Part shown: positions 9,843 to 21,600 of the stretch, in pieces
How the letters are laid out: each line of letters starts with the position of its first letter
Numbering within the stretch: position 1 is the stretch's first letter
Origin: Allacma fusca
Lineage: Eukaryota > Arthropoda > Collembola > Symphypleona > Sminthuridae
DNA length: 64,000 nucleotides
Assembly (NCBI GenBank): GCA_947179485.1
Contig: OX359246.1
Coordinates: 36,869,632 to 36,933,631, forward strand
Direction: 5' to 3'
Notes under the pieces: generated by a model
Database searches by the model: none
Told to the model about the DNA's origin: nothing
The model's input: only the letters and a program-made list of their open reading frames with translations
Program-made: the position numbers and the translations under genes

Positions 9843-11076
9843 CAGGCCTGGCCTCAAGTTCGGTTCAACTCATGATTCGCACTTGAACTTGACCCGAACT
9901 TGATTATATCACCATAATTAAGATCCGAACTTGAACTTGATTTTTTAAAAGTAGGTACGAACCGGAGTAATCAAGTTCACATAATCAAGTTAATTTCGGC
10001 GAACTTGACCATGAATGGAACTTGACCATGAACTTGACCATGAACTTGACCATGAACTTGACCATGGACTTGAATTTCTAGTTATAGTGTTGTATGTATA
10101 CTTATAATTAGAAAGGCTAACAAATTACCTGAGATTTAATTTCCATTTATTTTTTAAAATTGAATATCAAAATTTAGAAGTAATGATTGATAAAACTTAT
10201 AATAAGAGAATATAAAAATAACTAGATTTCCCGTAGAATTTTTTGAATGATGCATGGATTTCATCAAAATTGGTTTGAGATTTTAATTTCAACCATCCCT
10301 TCAAGCACAGACAAACACAAATGATGTCTTCTAACATTCTTTTAGGAGTTAGTAGGTCTGTGCCAGGACAACTGAAACAGGTATATATATATATATATAT
10401 GAATACACTTACGAGCAGTGTTTGCAGCTGTATTTTTTTTGTAGAATCGCAAAATGTGAAATGCTTGTGGACCTTAGGTCATTTTTTCCGGCTACTTGAT
10501 GCAGTTAGACTTCCAGGATCAGCATCTTCTTCGCACTGTTGAGACTTTTCAGATGTGCTCATTTTCCAGTTGTTTTTAAAATATGATTATTCAAAAATTT
10601 AAATCAAGTTAAAATTGAAAAGATGTTGTGAAGAAGAAAATACAACAGGATTTAGCTTGTAATATTTGAGCCCGGAGCACGTTGTTCTTTGAAAACACAG
10701 AAATACCGGTCTAGCATTTGCACGCGAAAACGCTGTGATTTAAATTAGCGTTTACAGCTTCGGCAAGGACATCTGCATAAGAACGATTATCTACAGCGTA
10801 TTATATGGGTATAAGAACTTGACCATGAAAAGTCAAGTTCATGTTCATGGTTTTGGGGTTATGTGATCCGAACTTGATCATGACATTGATGTCAAGTCTA
10901 TAATGAAGACCTGACCATGAACTTGATTCGAGCCTTAAAATCAAGTTCAAATTTCATGTTGACCCGAACTTGAGATTTCAGTGTCAAGTTCAAATTAACT
11001 TGTAACCCGAACTTGACTTGAACTTGAACTTGACCCGAACCTGTCAAGTTTTACTTGAACTTGAATGCCAGGCCTG
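9843..11076. mobile_element. hAT-like non-autonomous element 3 (GAACTTGACCAT word family)
   Basis: The ends are CAGGCCTGGC (9843-9852) and its inverse GCCAGGCCTG (11067-11076), with partial further pairing (CTCAAGTT against AACTTGAA). The flanks are a perfect 8-bp duplication, ACTACAAT, at 9835-9842 and 11077-11084. Both arms (9850-10075 and 10815-11065) are filled with GAACTTGA and GACCATGA words. These include a clean 12-bp tandem run of GAACTTGACCAT near 10018-10075. The centre (10080-10800) is unrelated and has no transposase frame. Confidence 0.88.
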
Positions 11077-11084
11077 ACTACAAT

Positions 11085-13130
11085 ACAGTATGAAAATTGC
11101 TTTTACTGTTAAAAATTAATTTAACATGTTAAATAAATTTCACATGGAAAATATTTCTTGGGTATAGAGAGTCTGTTATAATTGTGTGGGCCAGTGGGCC
11201 AGAACCATGCAAAGTGCTTGGTTTACGATGTCCAAACACGAAATAAAATTCCTTTCCCTGAAAAGTTGATTATAAAGGAATGTAAAGTACAAATTACGTC
11301 GGGATATTTTATCAAAGTACAATATCTGAAAGTAAAGTCTGTAATCCTGAATGTATCCAGAATTTCAAATGCAATTTTTCTGTGTAAAATAAACGAAAAA
11401 TATGTAAGATCCATACTCCAATGAAATGTATGCCTAATATTGGAACAATTTCATTGAAAGGTATAGCTATGTATGAATTGTTACCTTCCTGCAACCCAAG
11501 TCAGAAAAGAACTCCCGTTGACCGTTGACATTTATACATACTCTCTGAGACCCAATTCAGTGGGTTGGACAAAATACTGCTCGCGGTTTTTTCCAGAACC
11601 AAGGGGCTTTTAAATAGGATTCATGAAGTTGTTATGTTTCAGTATGTACGTGCTGCAATAACAAAATTATTAAAATGAAAACAAAGAGGTATGTTTATGT
11701 GCTTCTGTATTTTATTTTATGGCGGACAGTTTTGTGGTGGCTAGACTTATTCCACTTTCTTCAAGATTTTCACCAAGAACAAAAGCTGGTCCTTTGTCTG
11801 AATACATGTATTCAATGCTTATCATTTATTTTTATTTTTTGGATGATGTGATCTCGATTTTTGGGATGGATGGTTTATATTTGATACTAATAAACAATGA
11901 AATTCGGCTCATTTGCCCACTGCTTTGAATTAATTTTATAACGGGAATGTCTGCTACGATAAAATGAAAACATGAGGCAATCCTCCTCTGCATTTTCTTC
12001 AATTTGATTTCCCAAAGAATATCTCCAACCTTGCTCCCTCTTCCTGTCGGGTTATGCCCACAACATAGAGGCCAATCAAATACATAGTTCCCGGACAGCC
12101 CAGAAAATTGCCTACAAAGAAAAGTAATAGTCACTAATAACATAAGGACATCAATACAAATTAAATTTAGTTTGATAACTCCTGAACACAAAATTTATTT
12201 ACAATTTACAGATAGTAGAATGCCTTGGAAGAATGGACTTACAATTTGTCCGTTTTGCAAAAAAAAATATGTGCGGATTTGTAAGTAATCCGTTGTCCTT
12301 ATAAAGCACCCAAAATACCTATTTTTGTTCTAACATCTTACAACACCCCTCCAGCCCGTTACACATCCGAGATATTTTTGCTCTGAACGCAATATTAAAA
12401 CACCATTTGAATGAGGACATGTAATAAATTGTAGATAGATAATTTATGGGTCTATTTGGCCTCAGCCCTTATAACGTGTAATTAGGACAAATGTGTCCCA
12501 GCACATTGTTATTGTGGTTTTTCGACCATTTTTTGTACAATAAATATTTCATATTAATGGGTTGCTCGTAATGATATTTACAAAAGCTGGAGTGAAATAG
12601 GCAAGAGTAATAATTTTTGTTGCAATAAGTAAGGTCCGTTTCACTTCGCCCCTAAAATCTCGTAAACTATTTACGATCAGAGGCAGAGGCAGAGCCGAGA
12701 GGAGCTTATTCTACGTGGCAAAATCTCTACGTTGGGACTTTCAAGGCCGGTGCTTCTGCCAATGTCTGGTCTGTTTGTAATGTAATACCAGAGCTTTGAA
12801 CTGAACACACGCTTACGCTTACACACAGAGACAGCGAGTGCAATGCTCCAAGCTGAGCAGATCAACTTGACACTGACAATGAGCAGGAAATTCAAATCAA
12901 ACTAACTATATCTGTTTTAATTTTTTGTAAGTCTGCTGCGTCAGCACAAGTGAAACAACTAAAATTCTAAATTACAAATAATTTAATAGTCTAATGAGTC
13001 AACGGAAACATACAATTTAATTTGTCAGGAGTGATTATTAATTCTGTGGACTTCAAATTACAGTAGCATTGTCCAATGCAGGATTCGAGAATAGTCAAAG
13101 TCACAAGTGCTACTAATTGTAAGTTTTGAA
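11085..13130. other. Gene-poor stretch with weak open frames
   Basis: No gene can be supported. On the minus strand 12114-11990 follows a TTTCTTTGTAG acceptor-like site and reads NFLGCPGTMYLIGLYVVG in one frame and a longer frame beside it. A separate open block at about 11805-11719 ends LATTKLSAIK. Neither joins to an upstream exon. Around 12670-12860 the base composition is less AT-rich than its surroundings. This could be promoter or 5' exon sequence of the gene at 13514, whose presumed 5' exon may end at the GAAG/GTAAGTTA donor near 13130. Confidence 0.3.
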
Positions 13131-13513
13131 GGTAAGTTATTTTAAAATATGTATTGTATCTTGTCATAAAAAATTATATAATTAAATGAGCATTGATGTC
13201 AAAATTTTAAAAATATAAACAGTGTAGTGTAAACCTGGAATGTTTTACAGACACAGTTGACAGTTATTGTCAAAGCTGTTTATTTTTATTATTTACGGGC
13301 TTTTGTGTATGTAATGGTGAGCAAATGTTGAATGTTTTGGAAGGATTTGTTGATAGTATGCTTTTGATTAGTTATTAAAAGTTTGAATTCGGAGTGAATT
13401 TTAAATAGGTAATCTATAATCGTGGGAAGATGCTGGATGACAGATTTGGGGGAAATGTGGGAGGGAAACAATAATTATTTTTAATATGTTGTATATGTGC
13501 TTTTAGTTACAGG

Positions 13514-15057
13514 ATGAGTGCTCCTGAAGAAACTAGTCTCGGTCGAAATGAAGGTTCCTCTGGTCAAGAAGCAAATGCCAGTCATTCTAATGATAACAAT
13601 GGAAACAACCAAGGTAACTCAAGTCATGCTGAAGGAGTGAGACATCGTAACGGGAATCAAGGATTCCCTTCATCTGCGCCTACCGGCAACAGTTCTAATC
13701 AGCAGGGTCCTCGAGTATGGAAAAAATTTTAAATGTTTTTTTAATATTAAGATTAGCAGATTTTTTGAATGCCTTTTTATTACGCCATAGAAATTAATAA
13801 TTGCCGGGAAAGTTAATGTGTGTTATGAGTGAGTGATGAAATGAGTGGAGGGGAACTTGTTGTAAAAGAGGGATTTTTTGGTGTGTGTATTAGGTGACCC
13901 GGAACAATCCTGTGATCCCTCCTGCAGTTACGGACGCGGCATACCAACACCAAATCAGAGTCGTCCTGGTGCTAGTAATTGCCTTAGCCGTTGGTTTCCT
14001 CTACCTTCAACTAGAACATCAGACGTTAAGCCCTACTCGGTACAAACTCATTCCCACAACTACTTACGAGGCCTTACAGAATAGTCAAAAGCAGCCCCAC
14101 CACAAAATCTCGCCAAAACCACCAGTGACTCCGGATCCGGAAAGTGATCTGACTGATATTGAGGACGATGCGCCCGAGTCGGAGTCCTTTATTCCGGAAA
14201 AATTCCAGCTTCAGGCAAAATATCTTTCCAAAGTTTTGCAAACCATTGGGGACCTCTCAAGGAAGATTGAAGTCGGGGAAAATATAACAAAGCCTATTGG
14301 TGGAATTATTGAGATGCGAACCGAAATTTTGAAAACTGAGGAGGAAGATGAGGATGTTCCTGAGTACATGAAAGAGCTGGGTTCAATCATAAATGACATT
14401 AAAAAATCTAAATCACCTCCGGGAAAGCGCCTTCCGAAGTTTAAGCCTGCTATAAAGAAAGTCCCACCACCACCACCACCTCCAAAGCCTAAGCCAACAG
14501 AGGAGGAGGAGAAAAGAAGACGAACGAAAGAATGGGATTCCTTCATGGATGATTTGGTAGAAGCTTTATACGAGGGAGAGCAGGAGGAGAAATTAAGAAA
14601 AGGAATAGTTGATGAACCTCCAGCCTCAGAAAATAAACCGAAACGATTCTCAATGTTTGATGATGATCAGGAAGACGATGAGTTCGATTTGGACGAAGAG
14701 GATGATGATGAACTTACTCCATACCCTCCAGAGCATTATGAGCAATTAGCAAAAGATCCTAGGACCCGCGAAGCCCAGAAAATGTTTGAGGATGTAATTG
14801 AAGACGATGACAAAGATTATGAGGAGGAACTTGCCCGAGAGCGGACAAGAAGTACAATTTTTGACGATAACAAAGAAATTCAAGAATCGCTTGCTCTCTT
14901 AAAATTAATGGTTGAGGCTCGAAAATTCGTCAAGGCTGCTAAGGCCATGAAAGAGGCCCAAGCTAAAGAGCAGGAAGAACCTAATCAGAGTCAAGGCCAG
15001 GATGATGAAAATTCCGCGAAACCGCGGTTTCAAGATGACAATTCTTACACGCTTTAA
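13514..15057 (+). CDS. Acidic single-pass membrane protein, family not recognised
   Basis: Two coding exons, 13514-13714 and 13894-15057, join in phase 0 (CGA|GTATGG donor, TATTAG acceptor) to give 454 residues. The start is the first ATG after an acceptor-like TTTTAGTTACAG, so an upstream non-coding exon is likely. Residues 1-67 are Ser/Asn/Gly-rich and look disordered. A single hydrophobic segment (IRVVLVLVIALAVGFLYLQ, about 88-106) follows. The remainder is charged, with a predicted helical stretch near FQLQAKYLSKVLQTIGDLSR, a run of seven prolines, and very acidic DDDQEDDEFDLDEEDDDE-type patches toward the end. There is no signal peptide. The layout (one membrane anchor plus long acidic tail) is loosely like RIC-3-type chaperones, but I see no diagnostic motif and do not assign it. 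It converges on the transporter gene, with 558 bp between stop codons. Confidence 0.78.
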
Positions 15058-15089
15058 TTATTACTCTAGTTTTTGCCACTGCTGCTGTG

Positions 15090-15095
15090 AATAAA
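15090..15095 (+). terminator. Polyadenylation signal AATAAA of the 13514 gene
   Basis: AATAAA lies 33 bases after the TAA stop of the plus-strand gene, giving a very short 3' untranslated region. Confidence 0.6.
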
Positions 15096-15607
15096 ATATC
15101 AGGCTTTAGGATTATTTATAATACATTGTGAAAACTTAAAAAAGTATTATGTGAATGGGAACTGTTCACAAAATAAGCCCTTTGCCTTTACCGCTGTCCC
15201 CTTTGACTGATTTTAGTTTGATCCTTCGCAAATCATTTTCGTGACTTTGAAACTAATTCTTTTCCCCTCCAAGCTGATACAGATCTAATGTTTGTATAAA
15301 TTGGCGCATCATTGGTTTACTTTTTAGCTAGTATTTTTACAAGTATTGAGTTAGAAGTTAGGCTGAAAATGTTAAATTGTTACCAGTGTTAGTATATTCT
15401 ATATCAATTATAGATATCTCATACTAGCATATAAAAATATACGTACTTGTCAAGTTAATGCATAAAATGTTGCAATAAAACAAACGGTCCTGATATCTCA
15501 ATTATGTTTATTCTAATGATTTATTTTTTGTAATTTATTAAATATTCAATTGTTATCCTAAATTGTAGCTAAATAAGGAACATTTGGCAAAAACAAGTCT
15601 GCATTAA

Positions 15608-15613
15608 TTTATT
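15608..15613 (-). terminator. Polyadenylation signal AATAAA of the transporter gene
   Basis: On the minus strand the stop codon TGA is followed by GTAATAAATTAATG, so AATAAA begins three bases after the stop. If used, the 3' untranslated region is minimal; a later signal cannot be excluded. Confidence 0.5.
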
Positions 15614-15615
15614 AC

Positions 15616-18600
15616 TCAATCTTCATTTTTATCAAAAATTGAAATTAAGTCATCTGTGGACCGGTTCAGTTGAGACTGTCTTCTTGTCACGGCAGCTTGA
15701 GCTTCTTCCTGTCCAGCAGGTAAGACTTTATTCAAATTCAAAGGCCCATAATCTTGCTCATCATTTGACTCATCTATGTTTTCAAAAGCAGAGTGATACG
15801 TTTCCTCATCGGGTTCCTCCTCATCTTCCTCAATTGAATCATGTTTGTTAGGCTGCCGTGGAGTAAAATTAATTGTAGGACCAGTTGGCCTACGCTGCTT
15901 CAGACGCTGGTGAGCTTCGATATTTATGTCTACATAAAATTATTTGATTTGAAAATTGACAATAGTTCCTAATAAATAATATATTTGTATTAAAATATTT
16001 AGATACCTTCGTCCTCTGGCGGTGTGAGCTGGTCTTGTGCTTCAAAGGAAACTGATATTTTCGGAACTCTTATGGGCTCAGCTTCAGTGCGTGTTCTTTT
16101 GTTTATCTTGGCGTACAAAGGTTCTTCATTACCTGCAGGAATTTTTGATGACAAGAAATCATTTTCTTCTGGAGGAGATTCTGGAAGATAATCTATTTGG
16201 GCGTAGTCCCCGTCTACAATTTTAATGGATGGACTGGCTGGGGCACGGAGAGATTCTTGTGCAATTGAATGGAGTCTGTTAATGTCATCGATTGTTTTCT
16301 TCAGAACGTGAGGAGGTAGTGGTTCTGGGTCAACTGGAAGCTTGGAAGAGGAAGATAGGTCTTGAATGATTCTGTAATAATTATCAAACATTCTATAAAT
16401 TCACAAACAATTCATATTAGTTGTCAGCAGGGTTCAATTCAATTCAATTAAATCATGCGGACTATTAATTTATATCCCAAATATTGGCAAACATCGTCGG
16501 GTGTGACGCAAAAATAGGTATTTTCAATTTGCTTCTTGTACACTTTGAAGCTACAAATTGTATCACTTTGCCCCATATTTTTTTTGCTTGATAAAAAAAT
16601 TGTATCAATCGACATTTTATAATATCAATAATTAAAAATGCTCAGTATCGATTCATACAATACGACTGCTTAAAATCCACTAGGATTTAAACACAGTGTA
16701 TCCTTAAAATAAAAAAACAAACTCACTGCTTATGAATGTCTCTGATTTCCTGTTTGGTGTTTTCTGAACTAAGTACAGGTTCAAGCCAAGGAATACTCTC
16801 AACATTAACCCCGTTCAAACAGAGTTGAGCGATCTGATGAATGGTCTCAATATCCTCTGCAGCTTCCTTGGCATCAATTTGTGGGGACGGAGTCTTCCGG
16901 AGAACCTCCTGAGCCTTGTTGTGGATCCCAACAATCCTAGCAACTTCCTCCTCGGAGGGTAATGGTGGAGGAGGCTGTGTGTCCGTCCCTCCTTCTTTCT
17001 CTGGCTCCTGGAACTTATTCATAAAGTTCCTCACAAAGGCTTTCGTCTGCTCACGCTGTGACCTACTGCTTGTAACTGGTTTATCGGAATTCCTCTCGTT
17101 GCGTAAACACTGCTGACAGATCCTGTGAATTATAGCCAAGGGATCCTCCGGAGCAAGCAAGGCTTTTGCTTCCTCATGGATTTTCAGGAGCTTTTCCGGG
17201 ATTACTGATAAATCCACAGGAGGTGTTTCATCCTCGGAGTTGTTCTTATTTGTAGGTGTGCTCACAAAATTCTTCGGGTCTTTCATGAACTCATTTACGG
17301 ATTCTCTAACCTCGGCACGTATGGCGGGACTAGCTGTGTAAGGAATGGAACGGTCCTTTGAGTTGGACAACACTTGTTGGTTTACTAGGTCAATCCGCTC
17401 AACGGAGTTATCACCCGCAAGGAGTTGTTTCGCTGTGAAATGTGTGGCTAGGAGACGTTCTGTGAATCCTTCCGGAAGGGTTATTTCCACAATGGGTGGC
17501 TCTGGAGGCTCACCTAATGTTTCTATTAAGGCTTTAAGGGCTTCTTGAGCAGCTGCTAAGGATTCAGGAGGAGTAAGTTTTGGTTTATAGGGTAAGACTT
17601 CCCCTTTCATTTGAGCTTGGGATACTTGATGGATGTGCTGGATTGGGTCATCTGGTGGAGGGTCTTGGCCTTGAAGGTCAGAATCCAGTGGGAATTGATT
17701 TCGAGATTGGAAGGCATTTGGAGCATTCTTATTTACAATAAAGGGGGGTTCAGGGTGTGGCTCTAAGTCTGTTGAGGCCATGGCAATTATCACATTGACC
17801 AAATTCTCCGCTTGGTCATTAAGGACTTGCTCAGCTTCCGCAATGACACCATCAACAACGTCATTCGCACCCAGAATCGAAGCTTGAGCATCATGATGAA
17901 TGTTTACAATTGTTGGGGGGTATCGTTTTGGAGCCACCACTGGCACTGGGGTTACCTCAACTGACGAGGACCCGGAGTTATCCCGTAGTAAAATTTGTAC
18001 TGTCGATTTATTTTGAAGTTTTTCTTCCTCTGTGAGCAAAATCAGTTCACCTGGAGGCTTCCCATCCAGCACGTTTTGACTACTCTCATGAATTGTGACA
18101 ATAGGATCCTTATTAGAGGGGCTCTGTTGCTGAAGCAGATTTTGTAACAAGAGTCCATTAGTTTTGACACCGTTAGAACTACTCTTCCCATTTTTATAAA
18201 TACCGTCCCCCGTTTGGTGTTCCTCCTTCTCTGTTTTAGAAGAAGGGGGTTGCTTCTCGTCGGTGTATTCCAAAGCGGGGTTGTCAATTCCGTGGATGGA
18301 GACTTTGGAGACATTGTTCCTTAAATGATTTCGGACCTCTTCAGAAGCTTCATTGTAGGTTCGGTCGGCTCGACCGGTGCACATGCAGTAGCAGTAGATG
18401 ATGAGTCCGACGGCCATCCAGATGCCAAAACGTACCCAAGTTGCCCATGATAATTCCAGAATGAGATAAATATTTATCAGGATGCTCAAACCTGGGACCC
18501 ATGGGAGCAGCGGAACCTAAATTTCAAGGATTTTTACTCTTTACAAAACAATTTCCTGGAGTTTCCTACACAACTACAAAATCACACCTAGAGTCTAATT

Positions 18601-21600
18601 TACTACCGATACCAAAATTCTGTACAATTTGTTGGTATTTCGGCAAGTACCTTAAAGTTCAACTCCATTCTTGACACTGGCTGTCGCATGAGTGACAACA
18701 GAAGTACTATCATTGACCCTCCGAACACAGCGAGCAATACAATTTCCACATTATTCAAAGTGTCCTTCGTTTGAGCCACAACAAGCGTCCCGCAGAAACC
18801 AAAAGCCAGAGCACCTTAAAAATTGGAAAATCCGAAAAAATTAAAATAAATTTGCACTCATCAAATAGTACAAACAATTTTTCAAGAAAAAGGGGCTTTC
18901 CCTCAGACACTAATATTTTCAAAAGCATTTTTCTACATGTATCATACACTCCATAAGAATGACACTTACAATACAAAATAACAGCCGTGGTAGTGTAAAC
19001 AGTAGACAACCTCGAAGGAACCCTCGCACCCGAAACATTGAATATTTGCCCCACAAATCTGCCCACCGTAATGGACGGAGGGTTATCTTCGTGACCATCA
19101 GCCCCATACTCGTCTTTCCGGTATCTAAATTTAAATTTAATTTCTTAGTTGTACACATTATTCCCACACGATAGTCCTTACAAAAATAATCCCGTGTTTT
19201 ATTTCTCTCTCCCCCCCCCCCCCCCGCCACACAAAATGGCGCCTTACCTCAGCATCAGGACACAAAGAGCTACCAAAGTATAAGCTGTGAGCGTTCCAAT
19301 GGACATCATATCAATGAGGGAATTCAGCTCAAACAATGCCCCCATAATTGCTGGAAGTCAAGTCAATAAAATTTACTTTTGAGCCAAGAGCTTTCAACAG
19401 TTTTGAAATTATTACAAAATTGTCCTCGAAAATATTTACCACCCAGAAGACCCCCAATGAAAGTAGCTACAATCGGTGTTTGGAACCGGGGATGAACGTA
19501 CGCTAAGAAATTAAACAAAAGTCCATCCTTGGCCATTGAGTAGATAATCCTAGGCATGGGGAACATGGATCCTAGTAAACTGTAACCCAATCAAATTATT
19601 CCTTTAGAAGCTAAAATTCATTATTTATTCCAAGGCACATTTTAGCAGTGCCTCATCACTGATATTCCCCTCCAGTAAAATACATGCAATTACTCAGACT
19701 TACCTCGTAGCCAAAGCAAAAAGAGCCCCAATATTCACAATCCATTTCCCAACGGTAAACCCTTGATATTCGAAGGCGAAAGGTAACGGGGCCTTGTCAT
19801 CCTACAAACATCAATCCAAAAATATTAAACCAACCTTTTAAAATACATCTTTTGCCATTTGTGGGAACTGCAAATGGATTTTGTACATATATCCATAATC
19901 CTTACGTCAAAAGGATTTCAAATGCATACAGTCAAAATGGCCCAGTACATATGTACATAAATGCATTCCCATATGTGATTTCCGAACCTGGCAGTAATAA
20001 GGAAGCATCATAGTTAGGACCGTGGAAATCCCGAAGTATGCCATGAAAATAAATAGCAGGGATAGAACAATAGAGATGGGTATGGCCCGTTTAGGATTCT
20101 TGGCTTCCTCCCCCGTAGTGGCAATTACATCAAATCCAATGAAACCATAGAAACAAGTTGCAGCTCCAGCCATAACTCCTTTAAGTCCAAATGGCATGAA
20201 ACCTCCACTTGCCACTTTCCCTGGCTCAACTATATGCCCCGTAATATTTTCACATTGAGGAGCATCCCCTTCCTCAACTTTCCAGTTGGCAACATTCGCT
20301 GGAAATAATAATTGGAAATTAAATTGATAAAAATATTTCCAGTTCCTGACGTCATCCCCATGTTTATTATGTCTCACTGAAAATCCCTATATACTCATAT
20401 TATAAAGAAAAATATTAGCATTGAAACTATACATATGCTATAAACAACTCACAGTAAATCCCTCCGGCTATGATGACGAACATGACTACCAGTAGGTTAA
20501 GAACAGTAAACACATTGTTGAACAAGGAAGACTCCTTCACGCCGAACATGAGTAAGACTATATAGTCAAAACATAAAGCATCATTTAAAATAGTACTCAA
20601 TCAAATCTACACTCCCTGTGATATTATCCATTGTATTTTTTTTTAATTAAAGATGTAAATGCGCATGTACATAAATTAATGTAATTACATATAGATACAT
20701 ATGAGAGCGTGAGAGCCCCAGTATCAAAACTCACGTGTTAGTAGTATTGTGATGCCAAAAGCAAAGAAGTCAAAGTACTCTGCTAGAAAGCTAACGTGGA
20801 TGACTCCAACTTGCTTAAATGCATCTGACATTCCGTGACTCGGGACGAGGGAGTCCACATAGCCACTGTAGGCTTTGGAGACACTGGCAACCCCTGTTTG
20901 TCATTGTTGTATTAAAAATTATTAGAAATTTACTATACTAAAAATTGAAATCACTGCATTAAGGTTCTTAAGTTTTGGAGTTAAATATCCATTGAAAAAA
21001 ATCATGGACAATTAAAGCTGTGAACAAAATAAATTTTTTTTCCCCCCTAATTACCTATCACATACTCCATGACGAGATTCCATCCCACGATGAATGCAAT
21101 GATCTCCCCGACACAGACATAACTGTAAACGTAGGCAGAGCCGGCTTTCGGGACCCGGGCTCCGAATTCCGCATAACATAGACCTGTGAGAATGTCAAAA
21201 AAAGCATTTGAGTCGGACTGTACATACAATTAAATTAAAATATGCGAAGAATTTTTAACTCAATTAATGCAGAATGTATAACTTCCGGTACTGGAATATA
21301 AATTCTAGGAAATAATTATCTACTACTTTCACATAATTATCCACAATTATTTTTAAACCTGGATTGTTTTTCCAGAGAATTCTGAATTTTTCTCACTATT
21401 AATCATGGCACGTAAGCATGTTGATAGCTCGACGTCTTCCTGCTTTAGATAAGAGGGAAATTTTTATGCCAGGCAGATATTATTCTGCATTGAAATATCT
21501 ATCCTGATAGCTACTCTTATGCCATGCCATATGCCAAAACTATCTCCTTTCGCAATATCCCCCATCAACAATAATAAACATAGGGATGAAAAACTAACTT

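Noticed and set aside
11832..12191. 119-codon minus-strand frame
   Set aside because: A competing frame is equally plausible, no upstream exon connects, and the ends run into AT-rich sequence.
14211..14546. Minus-strand frame with a GGGGGGG run opposite the 13514 gene
   Set aside because: It is the antisense shadow of the acidic, proline-rich exon.
13514..15057. Assignment as RIC-3
   Set aside because: Only the general layout fits; no conserved segment could be identified by eye.
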